Below, piece after piece: positions 9,279 to 22,200 of a stretch of DNA of 64,000 nt; the first letter of the stretch is position 1; each line of letters begins with the position of its first letter. The stretch is taken from assembly GCA_013397865.1 (NCBI GenBank), contig VZTI01004400.1, forward strand, positions 2,808,500 through 2,872,499, read 5' to 3'. The notes under the pieces are model-generated. The model saw only the letters and a program-made list of their open reading frames with translations. It had not been told where the DNA came from and ran no database searches. The position numbers were made by a program, and so were the translations under genes. This DNA comes from Struthidea cinerea. Taxonomy: Eukaryota > Chordata > Aves > Passeriformes > Corcoracidae.

Positions 9279-12200
9279 AGATCTTGATGTGAGTTGTCAT
9301 AAAAGATCACTGGGTCGTTTAACAGCGATTTTTTGGTATCATAAGCCATAGTATTTGATTCTGTTCCCTGTAATTTGTGTGCAATAGTACTGCGCTCTGG
9401 AAAGATACCAATAAAGTTGCATATGCTTTTCTTGACAGCATGTTCAGCACTTCATGGATTTCATTGCTTCCAAAGACACTGCTGTATGTCATTGTTTAAT
9501 ACATAGGGCTTCCGCCTCTGAAATTAGGTGTTTATTGCACCTTTTTCTTGCTAAATAAAACTTAGTAGAAAATACTTACTTTTGATGCGTGACTTGATTA
9601 CTCTTCTTATTATCTCAGTAGTTTGACCTATTTAAGATTCTAAAGCTTTCTCGTGACTTATGGGGTTTTTCTGCAACTTTTAATATTTAAATGCCTCTTT
9701 AAAAGGAGTATATTTCTGTACAGAGTGAACTAGTATGGGAGTACTTCCTGCAGTGATCAAATTACCTTTTTTAAAATTTTTTTGACTACTCAAGTCTAAC
9801 AGCCAAAAATGGATCCAAAGCACATTACCACTGAACTGGGTTGCTGCTGTTTATTTGGTAAACTGTTAAAATGCTCAAGTTCTCCTCATTGCCTTCCAGG
9901 ATGTCCCTTTTTCCTCCTGCCATCCCATATGCCAGCACATAGCCAGTTTCTTTATTATCAAATACATAGTGTTTCAATACCCTGTATTTAAACACATTTA
10001 ATATGAGGTATTAATCAGGCTGGATGATCCTTTCCTTATTTATTACATTTATTACTTTAATGTCACTTTCTGTAGTCTCTGCAAATAGTATTAGTCAGGT
10101 ATTTCAGATCACTGATCAAAAAATAGGGTGGCTAAGTACTGATATCTGTAAATTATAGTAGCAAAGCATTACTTAATAGTTTTCTCATCGTTGACTGTTA
10201 ATAATCACTTCATTAATTCATTTATCTTGTTCCATTGCAAATGAGTGTTGAGGGTTTTTTCTCTAAGTTAAAGCCTTTCCGATACCTAATTAAATTACAT
10301 CTAAAAACTTGCCTTAAGCAACCCAATTTAATCATATCAAAGAATGAATTAAGGTTTTTGGAATGCAAGGTTTCATTTCTTCCTGAAGGCTAAGGTTGGG
10401 TAAGCAATATTTAAATAATTTCGCATTCTCTCCGCCAATAAAAAGTGTACTGTTTTTAATTTTCTCTGCAGAAGTGCAGCATTGACATATAAATAGGGAA
10501 AGGAGGACTGAAGCTGGTGTGACCATTGCCTGGGGCTTCTGTGAGCTGACTACTCGCGGCAGCCCAGCTGCAGGCAGGAAAAGAGCAAAGAACAGCAGTG
10601 GCCTCTGGTGGCTGTAGGATGGTTCTGTGCTAAAATACTAAGATCGCCGGTCGCTTTAGCAGTGAACTACAACCTACAAGTACATGAAACAGAATGACAG
10701 CTTTTTGCGTGATTTCAGAGAGGCCCAGGGACAGGACTCAAAACCAAAGAAATCGAACTGAATCAGTGTCTAGAAAAGCTTTGCACAAGCTGAGTATTTT
10801 ACATGCTTCTCCTGATTTTGTTCTAACTTTGTTATCAAGATTATGTGTATTTATTGTTGAGGTTATCTGCTTTAGGATTAAGAACCTTGAATCTTGAGTT
10901 TATTTTCAGTTTTGAAAAGACCCGATGCACACTTTACAGGAATGTAAATGAGATTGTATGTGCAGGCAACTTCTGTCTGTACAGATAGTAATGAAAATTG
11001 TCTAATGAAAAAGCCAACTTTCATTTCTACTTTAGCTTTTCAACGTTTTATTGTTCCCTACATGTCTTTCAGTGTTCAGCAGCAGTACATACAATTGTGT
11101 TTAATTTTGTACTGCAAAAGTCTGTTCATTATCTGTTCCAAATTTATGTGGTATGTTTGTCATTTCCTATCAGTCTTTTAACACTCCTGCATCGCTCTCA
11201 TTCTGTATACAACTAGCACTGCATAAAAGCAGAATACACATAATTTTTTTCTTCAGAGCCTTAAGGAGCTTATGGTACTGGGGGATAAGCAATTTATGAA
11301 GAGTGTATGGAATACATGTAGAAGAGCATATGAAAATTTTTATTAATAAGGAAATTCAGTGGTATATCATATGCCTAACTTTATAGACATTTTCAAGTTG
11401 TCTAATCTCTGTGTAATTTTCCTTCTTTGTCTGTGTGATTGACATGATATTTTCCACCTGCACTTTGCAGCTCCTAGAAGAAATGTACTGCATGCATTGC
11501 TAAAACTTCTGTGCTACTTGTCAGTGATTCTATTGTCTGCATTTGTAGAAGTGCTGATAGTGCTGATACTTCAAAGTATTTCAAAATTTTTGTATTTTGT
11601 AAATAATAAAATCACCGATTACAGTCTTTCTCTAAAGTCTCTAGCATTACTCCAGAAGTGCTACACAGGAAACTCTCAGTTTTGGGGTGTGCCTAGCATT
11701 GTAACCCAGTGTCTTCTCAGGTGAGAGCCTAGCAGACCATTACTTATGCTTTGCTGTCCATACAAAGAAAACACGGGTCTGTTTCCTGGATGGAGTCTGT
11801 AATGTAATACAGAGAGTGCGAGATGGTTAGCCTTTAACTCTTTCTATGATTAATTTTATCTGGTATCACTAATTTCTAGGAAGAAAAGCAGCTATAGTGT
11901 CATCCCTTAAAATATGCAACATTAAAAGTTATGCTTATTTTATAGCTGCAGATGAACTGTAGCAACAGAGAGTAAGGTTAACACGAGGCCACAGAACAAA
12001 GTGAGTTCTAGGTTTTACTACCAACCAGTAGTACTAGGTGTGCTGCTAAATTTTAAGGCAAACTAATGCAATTCAGTGAACCATTTCAGTAAAGCTAGCT
12101 ACTAAGTAGGGTACTATTTGCAGTTGTCAGACACTGGTTTACTGTTGTAAGATTTTTTTTTTTCATTTGCTTATGGCTTTGCCACACTTGAAATCTTTGG

Positions 12201-12912
12201 ACTAAAATTTCCATGCCAGCTGTCTCACTGCTGTTTATTTGACTAGTCTGTTTCTATTTGTCAGATTATGTATCAATCGTGGGGTTTTTTTTTATTTAAG
12301 AAGGCACGTGAAATCATTTGCTGCACTCACCAGTGAAACCAGTGGTTGAAAATTTTGATGTTAGCATGAATTTTAATTCAGGAGGAGTCCATGCCAATAA
12401 AACTTCAAATTTATTCTTTTTTGTTATGTTTCAAACAAATTATTAGACTGTGGTATTTTTTTTTTTTTTCCTCATTTCATTTTAAGGGTCATGTGACATC
12501 TCTCTGTCCATGTTTTCCAGGCTGGGGCAGGCAGCGTATTACTTTCCCTGAGTTAAGGCTGTAGATGTGTAGTAATACAGACTGGAAAATCCCTCTACAG
12601 TTTGCTTAAAATCATGGCATTTAAATAAGTAAAACACCTTTTGAGCTCTTATGTTTTGGCTTTTGCATGTCTGAATGCTTGTGAACTAGAAACAAACATA
12701 CTTCTAGTGAATGCATTTTTGTGTCATGCTTTGACTTCAGGCATTTTAAGAAAAAAAATCACAGTTTTTCCAGCGTGATGAAAATGCTGACACACCAAAG
12801 CAGTTCTGTGCTCAGCCAGAAGTGAGAGAAAGAGAGGCCATCTCGATATCCTACACACACGGTATAGCCAGGCCCCCATAGAAGGGTGTTTTGAGAGCTA
12901 TACCATCAAGTT
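9279..12912. other. AT-rich sequence without a supported gene
   Basis: Reading both strands I find only short chance frames, poly-T runs (near 12147 and 12452) and isolated splice-like motifs. A strong GTAAGC donor near 10400 has stops in the frame tested upstream. No named repeat is recognised. Confidence 0.5.
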
Positions 12913-13038
12913 TCATAGAATGCTTTGGGCTGGAAGGGTCTTAAAGGTCATTGAGTTCCAACCCCTCTGCCATGGGTAGGGAACCTTCCACTAAACCAGG
13001 TTTGCTCCCAGCCCCATCCAGCCTGGCCTGAACACTGT
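12913..13038 (-). mobile_element. CR1 LINE 3' tail, antisense
   Basis: CATAGAATGCTTTGGGCTGG, then TTCCAACCCCTCTGCCATGG and CCCCATCCAGCCTGGCC, is the reverse complement of the CR1 3' UTR. About 125 bases are kept, with the 5' part lost. Confidence 0.92.
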
Positions 13039-14405
13039 ATTTGCCAACTGTTGGCACAAAACAGTAAATGTACTTAAGACTGACTTAGTGTTGTTGCCAA
13101 AATGAAATAAGCTGTCCTGGGAATAGGAACTTCATGGTTATAGTGCATGATCTGGACTAGAACCTGCAGTAATGTGGAATTGTCAATGAAAGCAACAGTC
13201 TTCTCTCATATTGCTATAATAGCAAAAGCTCGAATAGGCCTGGTGTATGTTCAGAATGTATGAAATTGTTAAAATTATACACTGTGAGAACTGCAATATG
13301 CATTGTTTATGAAGGATTTCACTGAAAAGGTAGTTTTACAATGTTAACTTATTAATTTCCAAGGAAAGGTAAGTGTTTCCTGCTTTGTTGGGTTGGTTTG
13401 TTCAAAAAAGAAATGGTGCCTCCTACACTTTCTTGATTTCCTTTTGTGTGGCTAAAGGACTTGGGTTTCCAGCACAGTCAACTATCTTGCTTCTAAAGGT
13501 GCTATTCCAGTGGAAAATAGTATTTTGATGAAAAACTAATTCCTTGTGAAAATCTAGTAATTACGCCCCCCCCCCGCCACCCCGATTTAATGAAGATTGA
13601 AAAGGTAAATGCCCTTTGAATAATATCCATAAAAATCTCATTGGCAGCCGTGTGGCTGCATGTACAGTTCAGTATTTTAAGAGGAAATTCAGTATAGTAA
13701 GGTAGGGTTGTACTGTAGTGTATTGTGATAGTAGAGCTGTACTAAAGGTGAAATCTATTTTGAGGCCAGGATGACTAATCAAATAAGAACAGCACTGAGT
13801 CTAGCAGCTTCTTTTAACATATGTTTCTGAACTTAGATTTTTCACATCTGTATGACTTTCACCTTCTGCCAGCTGGGCACTAACTCAAACTGATCCTCTA
13901 AAGGATAGACATTACATTTGTTGTCAGTGTCAGAGTTCTAATTGGATTCTTATGAATTCCTACAGAACCATGTTACCTAGATTGGCTCCTACAATGGGAT
14001 TTTAAATCTCTTTCCATGTTTAAAACCGAGCACAGATATCACCATTTTTTTGTGCAGCTTTCCTAAGGGTGAAGTTTTTACTATCACATTCATCAGTCTG
14101 AGGCTCTGTGACCAGAGCTGTCTCTTTTCTATTGCATTTGATTCTCCTATTTTTCTTCTGTTGTAATGTATACCCTGTGATGCAGGTTCCCCACCATCTG
14201 AACTGTATTTTCTGTTCAAGTGTAACATGCCTGGAAGATGTTCCAGTCCTTCAGATACAACCTGCTAATCTTTCAGCAGCTTTGCTGCAGGGAAGCCTGT
14301 ATATCATCTGCTCTAGATAGTATAGGGTGTTGATTTTTTTAAATTTTTGAATCTGTTTTAAATTGTTTGTCAGAAACCTCTAATAAGCTTCATTATTTCT
14401 TTCAG
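13039..14405. other. AT-rich sequence, putative intron
   Basis: It holds a run of 10 C at 13566-13575 (G-run on the minus strand). A near-perfect GTAAGTG donor at about 13369 has stops in the upstream frame tested. A minus-strand frame of 79 codons at 13989-14228 overlaps another open minus frame and is probably chance. Confidence 0.45.
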
Positions 14406-14450
14406 TGACACTGGTTTCCATGTTGTCTGCACTACCTGAAATTTCAGCCT
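14406..14450 (+). CDS. Candidate 45-nt micro-exon
   Basis: Seen: acceptor TTATTTCTTTCAG ends at 14405, then 45 open bases, then a strong GTAAGCG donor at 14451. With the T left by exon 2192-2353 its first two bases make TTG. The codons run on to A-L-P-E-I-S-A, and one base is left over, which is the phase required by the exon at 16399. Both sites are good, the length is a multiple of three, and inclusion or skipping keeps the frame. It is short, so the coding evidence on its own is thin; it gains weight from the neighbouring exons. Confidence 0.42.
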
Positions 14451-16398
14451 GTAAGCGTTCTCTGTATGTTTTCTTTCTGTGTCTTTTTTGGGGGGATTAT
14501 TGCATGGTCTTTGTGGTTTTCTGGTCATGCATTTTATAATTTTAATCTATCTTGTTATGGTTTCAATTTTGTTCTCTATTCTCAAGTAATAATGTAGGAG
14601 TCTTCATAACCTACTAGGTTCACTGATGCCTTACTGTGAACTCGGCATTTAATTTCCTGTTTGTATGCTGCCTTGTCTTGATGTCTTATGATAGGCTGAG
14701 GTTTATGTTTCCTGTTTTATGTTGCCTTTTTGTTCCCTTCCTCCTTTCTCCTCTCCTTTTTCCTCTCCTATTTCCTTTTCCCTTCACTAAAAGTTTTGGC
14801 ATGATAATTTCTTCTGCTGCAAGTGTATGACCCCAAACAGAAGGTCTGTCCATTTTTTCTTTGTAGTACATCATGAGCAGTTTTATGTGATCTTGTAATT
14901 TGCCTGTCTTTTCTGCTCTGTATTGCTTTTTGATGGTTTTGGTGAGGGGGGTGGGTTCTTGGGCAGGCTTTTTGCTGTCTTTTTGTTCTTTTCCTCTCTT
15001 ACATGCCAAATTATCCCTGAGAGTGCTCTGTTGGAGAGTTGCTGTCCATATTGTGTTTGTCTGTATCTCCTCATAATGGTAACATGAAGCTTTTGCACAT
15101 TTTTGTTCAATCTCCTGCAGCTTCATTCCAATTTCTAAATGATGAGAATTCTAATCGGACAATTCTAGAATTCAGCTTTTTTGTATACTTCAGTACCGGT
15201 CTTACCCAGATTCTTGACCACAGTTGTTTTTCTTTTTTTTAAAAAACCCTTTCATTAATTCTTGAGAGAACATAAAATCCTAGAAGTCCTCTAAAAGCAT
15301 GTACTGCCCATGTCTTGTCTTCTTACGTCAAGGTGCCATTGTGATATGCAGTCACCTTTACAAGTAACAAGTCCAGTCTCAGAACATCATTCTGCCCTCC
15401 ACAGATAAAGACCCCTCCTGCAGAGCAGTTTCAGAAGTAAGGCTTTCCATTCATACAAATTACACTTTACATGTTCTTTTCACTATGAAGACTATGTTTG
15501 AACCATTAGTCTTTTCACATGAAGGATTTTTTTAATAGGAAAAAAATCTTTGTATTTGGACACTACTTGTTTTTCCTCAACTCTATTATATTTTTCCATA
15601 TTTGGACATGCTACAGAGCCCTGGTATCTGTGTGCTGCATAGACCACAGAAGCTTGAACTTAAGTGCACAGGAGGTGTTTTTCTCCCAAAATTTTCAATG
15701 GAAACAAACTTACAGACTTCAGAGTTAGACTATGCATAGGTCTTCCCCTGAAGTAGCAATGTAAATACTTTCATCCTGCGGAAGAAAAAACTAAGTTTCC
15801 CAGCTTCATTCTTGAAGGACAAAGATCTTAGCTGCCATAACCAGTGCTAATCCATTCTTTAGATAGATAACTAAGGACTTTTTATAATTTAACAAGCCTG
15901 TATTTTTCCAACTTGTTGATGGGAGTCTCTCACTCTGTATCACACACAGAGATATTAATATAAATGAGCTCACAGTGAGAAAACACAAAAAGAAATAAGT
16001 ATGTGCTTGCAGGGAAGCTGAGAGTAAGAAAGTAAGCAATTATATTTCCTTGAACAACCGAAATATTATTAGAATAATAAAATTTTCTTCTAAACTTTTA
16101 TTAGAAAAATCTGATACAAATATTTCTGTCTTAAAATTAAGCCTGAACTTTTCTAGGTCAATGTAAGTATCTGAATGTTCATATTCACAGTCTTGTAATT
16201 TTGGAAACTTGTGCAATAGCAAACAATACAATATAATTAATTGTTTTGTGTTTTCACAGTGTTAATTCATGTGAAGGAGCGTTACTTAGACAGAGCCCTT
16301 CTGGGGATGTAACTGCACATTGTGAAATAGTTGGTGGCTGTTCTCACTTAGAAATTCCCTCCCTACCACTCTCACACTGATTTTTCTTCTCTCCACAG
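14451..16398. other. Putative last intron
   Basis: The sequence is pyrimidine-rich on the plus strand around 14700-15060, which makes two minus-strand frames (146 and 75 codons) look open. I found no coding signal on the plus strand and no named repeat. Confidence 0.45.
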
Positions 16399-16559
16399 CT
16401 TGTCACCCTGGGCTGTGCTGGCATGATGGTCCAAGAGGGTACACCATACTTGAAAGAGACTATGGAACTGACCCCATTTTAAAGGATTTGCATTGTTATG
16501 CTTTTGGCAAGCACAATATACTGGTGCCAAACACAAATGCCATCCCCTCAGCCAGATAA
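16399..16559 (+). CDS. Candidate terminal coding exon with stop and AATAAA
   Basis: Seen: the strongest acceptor of the set (TTTTTCTTCTCTCCACAG, ending 16398). Two bases complete a split Ser codon, then 52 sense codons and TAA at 16557-16559. The stretch begins C-H-P-G-L-C-W-H-D-G-P-R-G-Y, has D-Y-G-T-D-P-I-L-K-D-L in the middle and ends I-P-S-A-R. Composition is protein-like with no known motif. AATAAA at 16558-16563 overlaps the stop, so the 3' UTR would be very short if that signal is used; a real site may lie further on. It accepts phase 1 from either 2192-2353 or the micro-exon at 14406. The gene is unidentified and the model is inferred. Confidence 0.45.
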
Positions 16560-16563
16560 TAAA
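16558..16563 (+). terminator. Candidate polyadenylation signal AATAAA
   Basis: The hexamer overlaps the TAA stop of the candidate terminal exon. Such hexamers are common by chance in AT-rich DNA. Confidence 0.3.
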
Positions 16564-17639
16564 GCTGCAAAAATCAGGGAGCCAGATTTACTAGGATTTA
16601 GAAACATTGCCTTCATACAAGGAAGTCATACGAGAGGGGTCATTAGGGAACTGAGCTTCTGGCACTTAAAATCAGGAGTATCGTGAGCTTGTAAACAAAG
16701 AAGTGTTGAGAAAGCCAGTATGTTCAGAAGAACATGTGGTTTGAAGTGGAAACTGTGGTACTGGTAATGCTATGCTATTTCAGATACATCAGTCAAAGCA
16801 GAGAAAAATCAAGTAGGCTGCCAGTTAAAGAAGGAGATGTGGCAGAAACAACTTCTTAAAAAATAAGATACACAATGAGGGAAGCAAGTCCAGCCCTAAG
16901 TGGAAGAAGTGGCATAGTACACTTACCAGAAGCTTGACAGAAGAAAGTTGATCCACAGATTATAACACCAAACCAAAAAATTTGTTGATAAAGGTGAAAA
17001 TTAAGTAGGCCTTTATGGTGGTGATGTGGTGTTATTTACTTCTTAGAAGTTAGAATATAATGAAGAAACTCCCATGAATGTTGAACTTGCTTCATCAAAC
17101 AACCTTACGAATCCACATGGACTGAAATTCAAAGCCTAAATCAAAGAAATGCATAATTTGGTTTGTAACTGCCCAGCAAAGATGGTAGCACTGGTTTCAG
17201 TATCCTGAGACCGTCAAAGAAGCAGCCAAATCAGGCAATAGAATAATCATGGGCTGCCTTATTTGCCTACAGCCACGGGTCAAATACCATGAGACTGTAA
17301 CACGGAGATCGCTCAGTAGACGGGTGTGGGGCAGTTGGTTGGGCAGAGCCCAGGAGGGTCTGCAGCCCGTGAGCTGGGTCAGAGCAGCTTCCAGGGGCTG
17401 CTCCAGAGCCTCACAGCTCAGGGATTGCTCTGCAGTGGCTACTGCAGCACACTCGGCTTCAGTGTTCTTCTAGGAGCAACCACAGCTGGGCTCCTGAAAA
17501 AAGGGAACTGTGGAAAAGAAGCACCTTGTTTAAAAGAATGAAATCTTCTTAGTTCACTTGAAGTTTTTTTTTCGGTCACCACCACACTGGAAGCATTAGA
17601 CCAACACACCTACTTTTGAAGAAAAGTGTGGGAAATGGC
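16560..17639. other. Unassigned sequence with a GC-rich patch
   Basis: The plus strand is purine-rich from about 16680 to 17240. A locally GC-rich patch follows at about 17310-17480 (GGGTGTGGGGCAG to GGCTACTGCAGC). I do not recognise either; the first could be the eroded 5' part of the old LINE that follows. Confidence 0.4.
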
Positions 17640-19200
17640 AAAAGAAAACCCACATACTAAGGAGCAAGTGACAAGGATAATGAAAGCAAGGAGACACTCT
17701 GCAAAAAACTGATGTCCATATTAAAAGAATAGAAAAAATTGTATATTCTGGCAGGTAACATGTAAAAAGCACAAGAAGACAAGAAGAATTTTGAGGAGCA
17801 TCTAGCAGAAGAATTCACAAGTAGCAACAAATCTTTCTTCCAATATATCAAAAGCAGGAATTAAACCAAAATTTTAAGGGCAAGGATGGTAATCGTGGTA
17901 TGAAGAGAGCACTCAGAGAGGGTTTAGGCCATTGCAGAGGAGCTACATTAATTATTTTCAGCAGCACTCACTGCACAAGAAAGAGGGCAGATTCTGATCT
18001 AAAGTTGTCTTTGTGAGAGACTTCTCAGAGGACCCACGTGGAAAGAAAGTGGCTACAGAAGACTACAGATGGAGCAAGCAGAGCACACAAAGAGCAGCAC
18101 ATTGCCAGGACAAGTTGGTGTTCGTGATAGAGTTCAGGAGGAATTCAAGCCTAAAAGAATTGAATGACTCCTAAACCATGACAGTGGTAACTTTCTCAAA
18201 GCTGCCTTGGCACCCAAGGACGACTGCAAATCTGAAGGCAACCTTTTAAAAACTTTTTAAGGAGACTTGGGGAAGTACAAAATTCTTAAGCATTTCTTTT
18301 AAGCATGACATCTGTACCATGCAGATTAGCTATCAAGAGCAGAGTTACTTAATATCTTGATAAAATGATGTTTTTGTTGGCCTTTCTGAAGTCTTATCAA
18401 CAGTTCTGTGGATAACTGTGATGTGATGTTGTAATTGATGTGGCTTACTTGGTTTTTCCAAAAGGCTTTTGAGAAATGTCTTATTAGAGGCTTTTAGGGA
18501 AACTTTGCCCCATGTTGTGAGAGGGAAGACCCTTGTATGGTTAAATGCTTAGAAGACAGGAGTAAATGGTCAATTTTCACAGTAGAAGGTAGTGACAGAT
18601 GAGGTTCTGTATGATCTATGCTAGAGCCTTTCCTGTTCAACATGGCTATAAATTACTTTAAAAAGCATGCTAGCAGTGAGGTAATCAAGTTTGATGATAT
18701 TAATTTATTCAGGGTAGTAAAACTTGGTGACTGAGCAATAAAATGACAGCTTAAATTCAGTGTAGATAAATGTTCAGTGATGTACATAAAGAGAAGAAAT
18801 ACTAATTTCACTTTCATGAGCTGCCTGGAATGAGAGTTAGGAGTTATGATCAATAGTCACACAGAAACATCAGTGTTCAGTAGTGTTCAAAAGAGTAAAT
18901 CAAATATTAGGAGGCATTAGGAGAAGAATGAAGAACAGAAGAGGGACTGGTACTCTGCCATAGTGTAAATCTGTGGGTTTGCCCTATCTGTAATATGTTG
19001 TGTGGTTCTGGTCTTGTCCCTCCCTACCACCTCAAAAAAGTACAAGGGACCAAAGAACATTTAGCCAAGGCTGACTAGGATGGTCAGAGACATAAAATAA
19101 CTTCCATGTTAGAAATCACTTCAGCTACAACTTTTCAGGCTGAAAGATTGAGATATTCTCAATGAGAAGGAGCAAACTGTGGGAAAAGGAACCAGGAAGA
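17640..19200 (+). mobile_element. Ancient CR1/L3-like LINE, heavily mutated
   Basis: The plus strand keeps the order of a LINE ORF2. A block near 17785-17860 reads like F-(x)-S-S-N-K-S-F-F-Q-Y-I-K-S-R. TTTTTCCAAAAGGCTTTTGAG (about 18453) corresponds to the F-Q-K-A-F-D motif. GAGCCTTTCCTGTTCAACAT is followed near 18690 by AAGTTTGATGATAT, the reverse-transcriptase F-(A/D)-D-D region. Near 18895-18960 comes K-A-N-Q-I-L-G-G-I-R-R, and CACCTCAAAAAAGTACAAGG lies beyond. Frames are broken by many stops and indels. No avian CR1 3' tail is present. It resembles L3-type CR1 elements that predate birds. Confidence 0.75.
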
Positions 19201-22200
19201 AACTAAATTATTAGAGGCAACTAATAATTATAATCATAATAAAAAAATAGAGTTGAAGAAAAAGTCAGAGGGTAAAAACCATAAAAACAGGGAAACAGAG
19301 ATGCTAAAGTACTAAGCAGAATACTTCTTGTTAGTACATTGAGGGCATCCAAGGACATGGTGAATGCTGCTCAGCAGTTCCGTGCACAGAGACATAGCAA
19401 GGTGTATGACCACAACTCAGTGCTAAATACTGAAGAATTTCTTTTTTAATCAAATACAATTAGTTCGATACTCATTTACATTTGCAATTTTTCATCTATT
19501 GTATGTTTTAACTCATTTAACTGTTTTGTTGAAACGCAAATGGCAAGCACATATCTTTTAACATATTTCAGAGTCCAAAACCACATGATGCTTTCAGATG
19601 ACCTCCTGGGACTCTAAACTAAATGAAACCTATAATTTCCAATTTACATCAGGAGCACAGCTATTTGAATTAATTTTTCTCTAAAATCTTTATCAGTATT
19701 TGAAGAATATACCAGCTCAAAAACACATCAGTCTGTCAGCATCATAACAAATCTTTATTTTAATATTCTTCATTATTTAAATAATGAAGAGAAACCAATT
19801 CATCTATTTTCTTAAAACCCCATAGGGCTGAGACAGCCAGATAGTTTCCAACCAGTTCATGCATGCTGGTCTAATATAGACCAGTAGTGGCTAAATTATG
19901 GTGGACTGTGGTTAAAATCACTGCAGGTGTTGTACTTAATGAAGTATTATTTAGGTGACAGATGACCATGACATGTTGGGGTCCTATGAATCATCAATAC
20001 AGGAGAAGGAAGGTGTAAATGCTGAGCTGTGTGACATCAAAGAAGGACATGGAGGATTGCCCTTTACTAATGTAAATTGTAGTCTTTGCTGCATTCAGCA
20101 TCTGCTGACCTGGGCCAAAATATAGTTGCCAGTGTTCATGTGGAAAGCTCTCTTTATTGCTCGCAGGTCACCCATATTTATTTTATAGCTATTGTAACAG
20201 CAAAGGCAGATGAGTTTACTGAATTTTCAAAAATCATATAGAAAACTAGGGGCAAATTCAGTGTCAAATCCCCAAACTTTCTGATTCCAAATTCTCTTCA
20301 GAGGTGATGGAGAGAAGAAGAAGGTGCAAAATCATCCCAATTAAAAAGCAAACAATAATTTTGTATGTAGCTCTTAGCAGATGAGCACTCAACAATTGCA
20401 ATTTTAGGGATGCCAATAATTCAAACAACATTTCTTTTATGGAGAATATCTCCTATGTAACATGAGTGGAGTAATATCACTTCTATGAGAAGAACAATTG
20501 ATTTTGTAATAGCCTATGTCTGGACTTAGTTTCCAGGTGTGCAGTCACCTTCACAGAAGCCTGATGCTGACTTTTTGTGGGGGAGGTTAGAACAACTGCA
20601 GGCTCATTTTCCATATGAATTATCTCCTGGCCTGCCTAGGTCATTGGCACAGAACTTCATCATTGTTTTAGTACCAAAGAAGCAATAAAAATGTGTTATC
20701 TTTTTTGTGGACATGTAAGTAAAAGGAAATGAAAAATTACAGCAGTTTTTAAAGATCAAAGAAGTGTCAAGACATTAATGTTTTGATTTAATGCTTCGTT
20801 ATTAAAATGCCTGTTGCCTCCTATCCTTTTCCTCTTATTTTCTTCTCTTTTTTCTTGTTAATAGTATGAACTGGCATTTCATGTCTTACCAAACTTGTCT
20901 ATTCTTCTTCTGTTTTATACATCCCATTGCAACACCTCTGTCCTCATCCTACATACTTTATCAGTGTTTGAGTTCCCCAGCTGTCTTTTTTCACTCCTGG
21001 TGATTTGTCTGAGGTAAAAGAAAGTAGAATCTTCAAAGACATTGGATACAAAATTGTAGTACCTGTCCACTTAAGTCAGTGTGCATTGTCTGGTTTTTCT
21101 GGGGCTTGTAGCTTGGCAAAGTATGAATGCCTCTCTAGGGAACTTCAGCAAGTGAAAGTGCAGATTTTCAAGTTCTTTTTTCAAAGGATGCAGATAACTG
21201 ACTTTTTAAAATGAAATAACTGAGAGTCCATATGAAGTAAGCAAGCTGTTATCCCCCACGTAATTATTGAAAATCACAAGTTTGTCTGAAACACCGACTC
21301 TCTCTTTTTATCCTTTGATTTGATTCTGAAGATGACACTCCAGGAAAGATCAGCCCACACAATCAAGTTGAAAAAGGTCTTATAATGGAAAAAGTTAGAC
21401 AATCTTAACAGCAGGTGTCAGTGTGAACTCTGCCTTTCTAATTAAGGGTGAAACCAATCTGATTAAGAAGTTTCAGTACCATCACATAATACTCTCAGTT
21501 GTAGATCTTAAAAGCTCTTTTATTATTCAAAAGTGCTTTTCAAATGTTGTTCTTTCATATGTCAAATAGTTACAATATCATAATCAAGGTATTTTTCTGT
21601 CTTTCCAGCAATTTTCACTAGCAACAGCACCACAATAAAAACCTTGAAATCACACCTCTGAAAGCAGCAACCATAATAGTAAATATTTGCTGTTATATAA
21701 TATCTATTGACTTTGTTTTATAGAAGAATGTGATAAATAAGTGATAAGGTTGATTGAAAAGGCAGACTAAACTATGAAAAGACAAAATACAATTTTGCAG
21801 AGATTTAAAGAACTGTATAGTCAGTGAAAAAAACCAAACCCTCGTGTAGAAAGTCACTGAGGCATGTAGTAATAAAAATCAATTGTCTGCAGAGCTGGCT
21901 GAACAAGCTGTAAGACGTTAATGAAAGGAATTAAATTCGAATTACCTGGAAACTAGTAAAGTGGGAGGGTTAAGGTGGAAGAAATGAACACTTACTTTTA
22001 TCATGAAATCCATTTAGGTATTCCTTCTTCCCTTCTGCCTTTAGCCAATACCTTTGGTCACCCTTATCTGTGCTAGGTGTGAAAAGATATTTTGTATTTT
22101 TGAAGATCTTTGGAGCGCCTGCCTATATTTCTTCTCCAGTACAGATATTCCAACTACTGCACTGTTGGGATATTTAGTCCTAATTTTTTTTTCCGAGAAG

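Noticed and set aside
9075..9287. Plus-strand 70-codon frame
   Set aside because: Lies inside an antisense CR1 tail.
14686..15126. 146-codon minus-strand frame rich in Lys, Arg and Glu
   Set aside because: The minus strand is purine-rich here, so two frames are open at once. No splice context and no motif.
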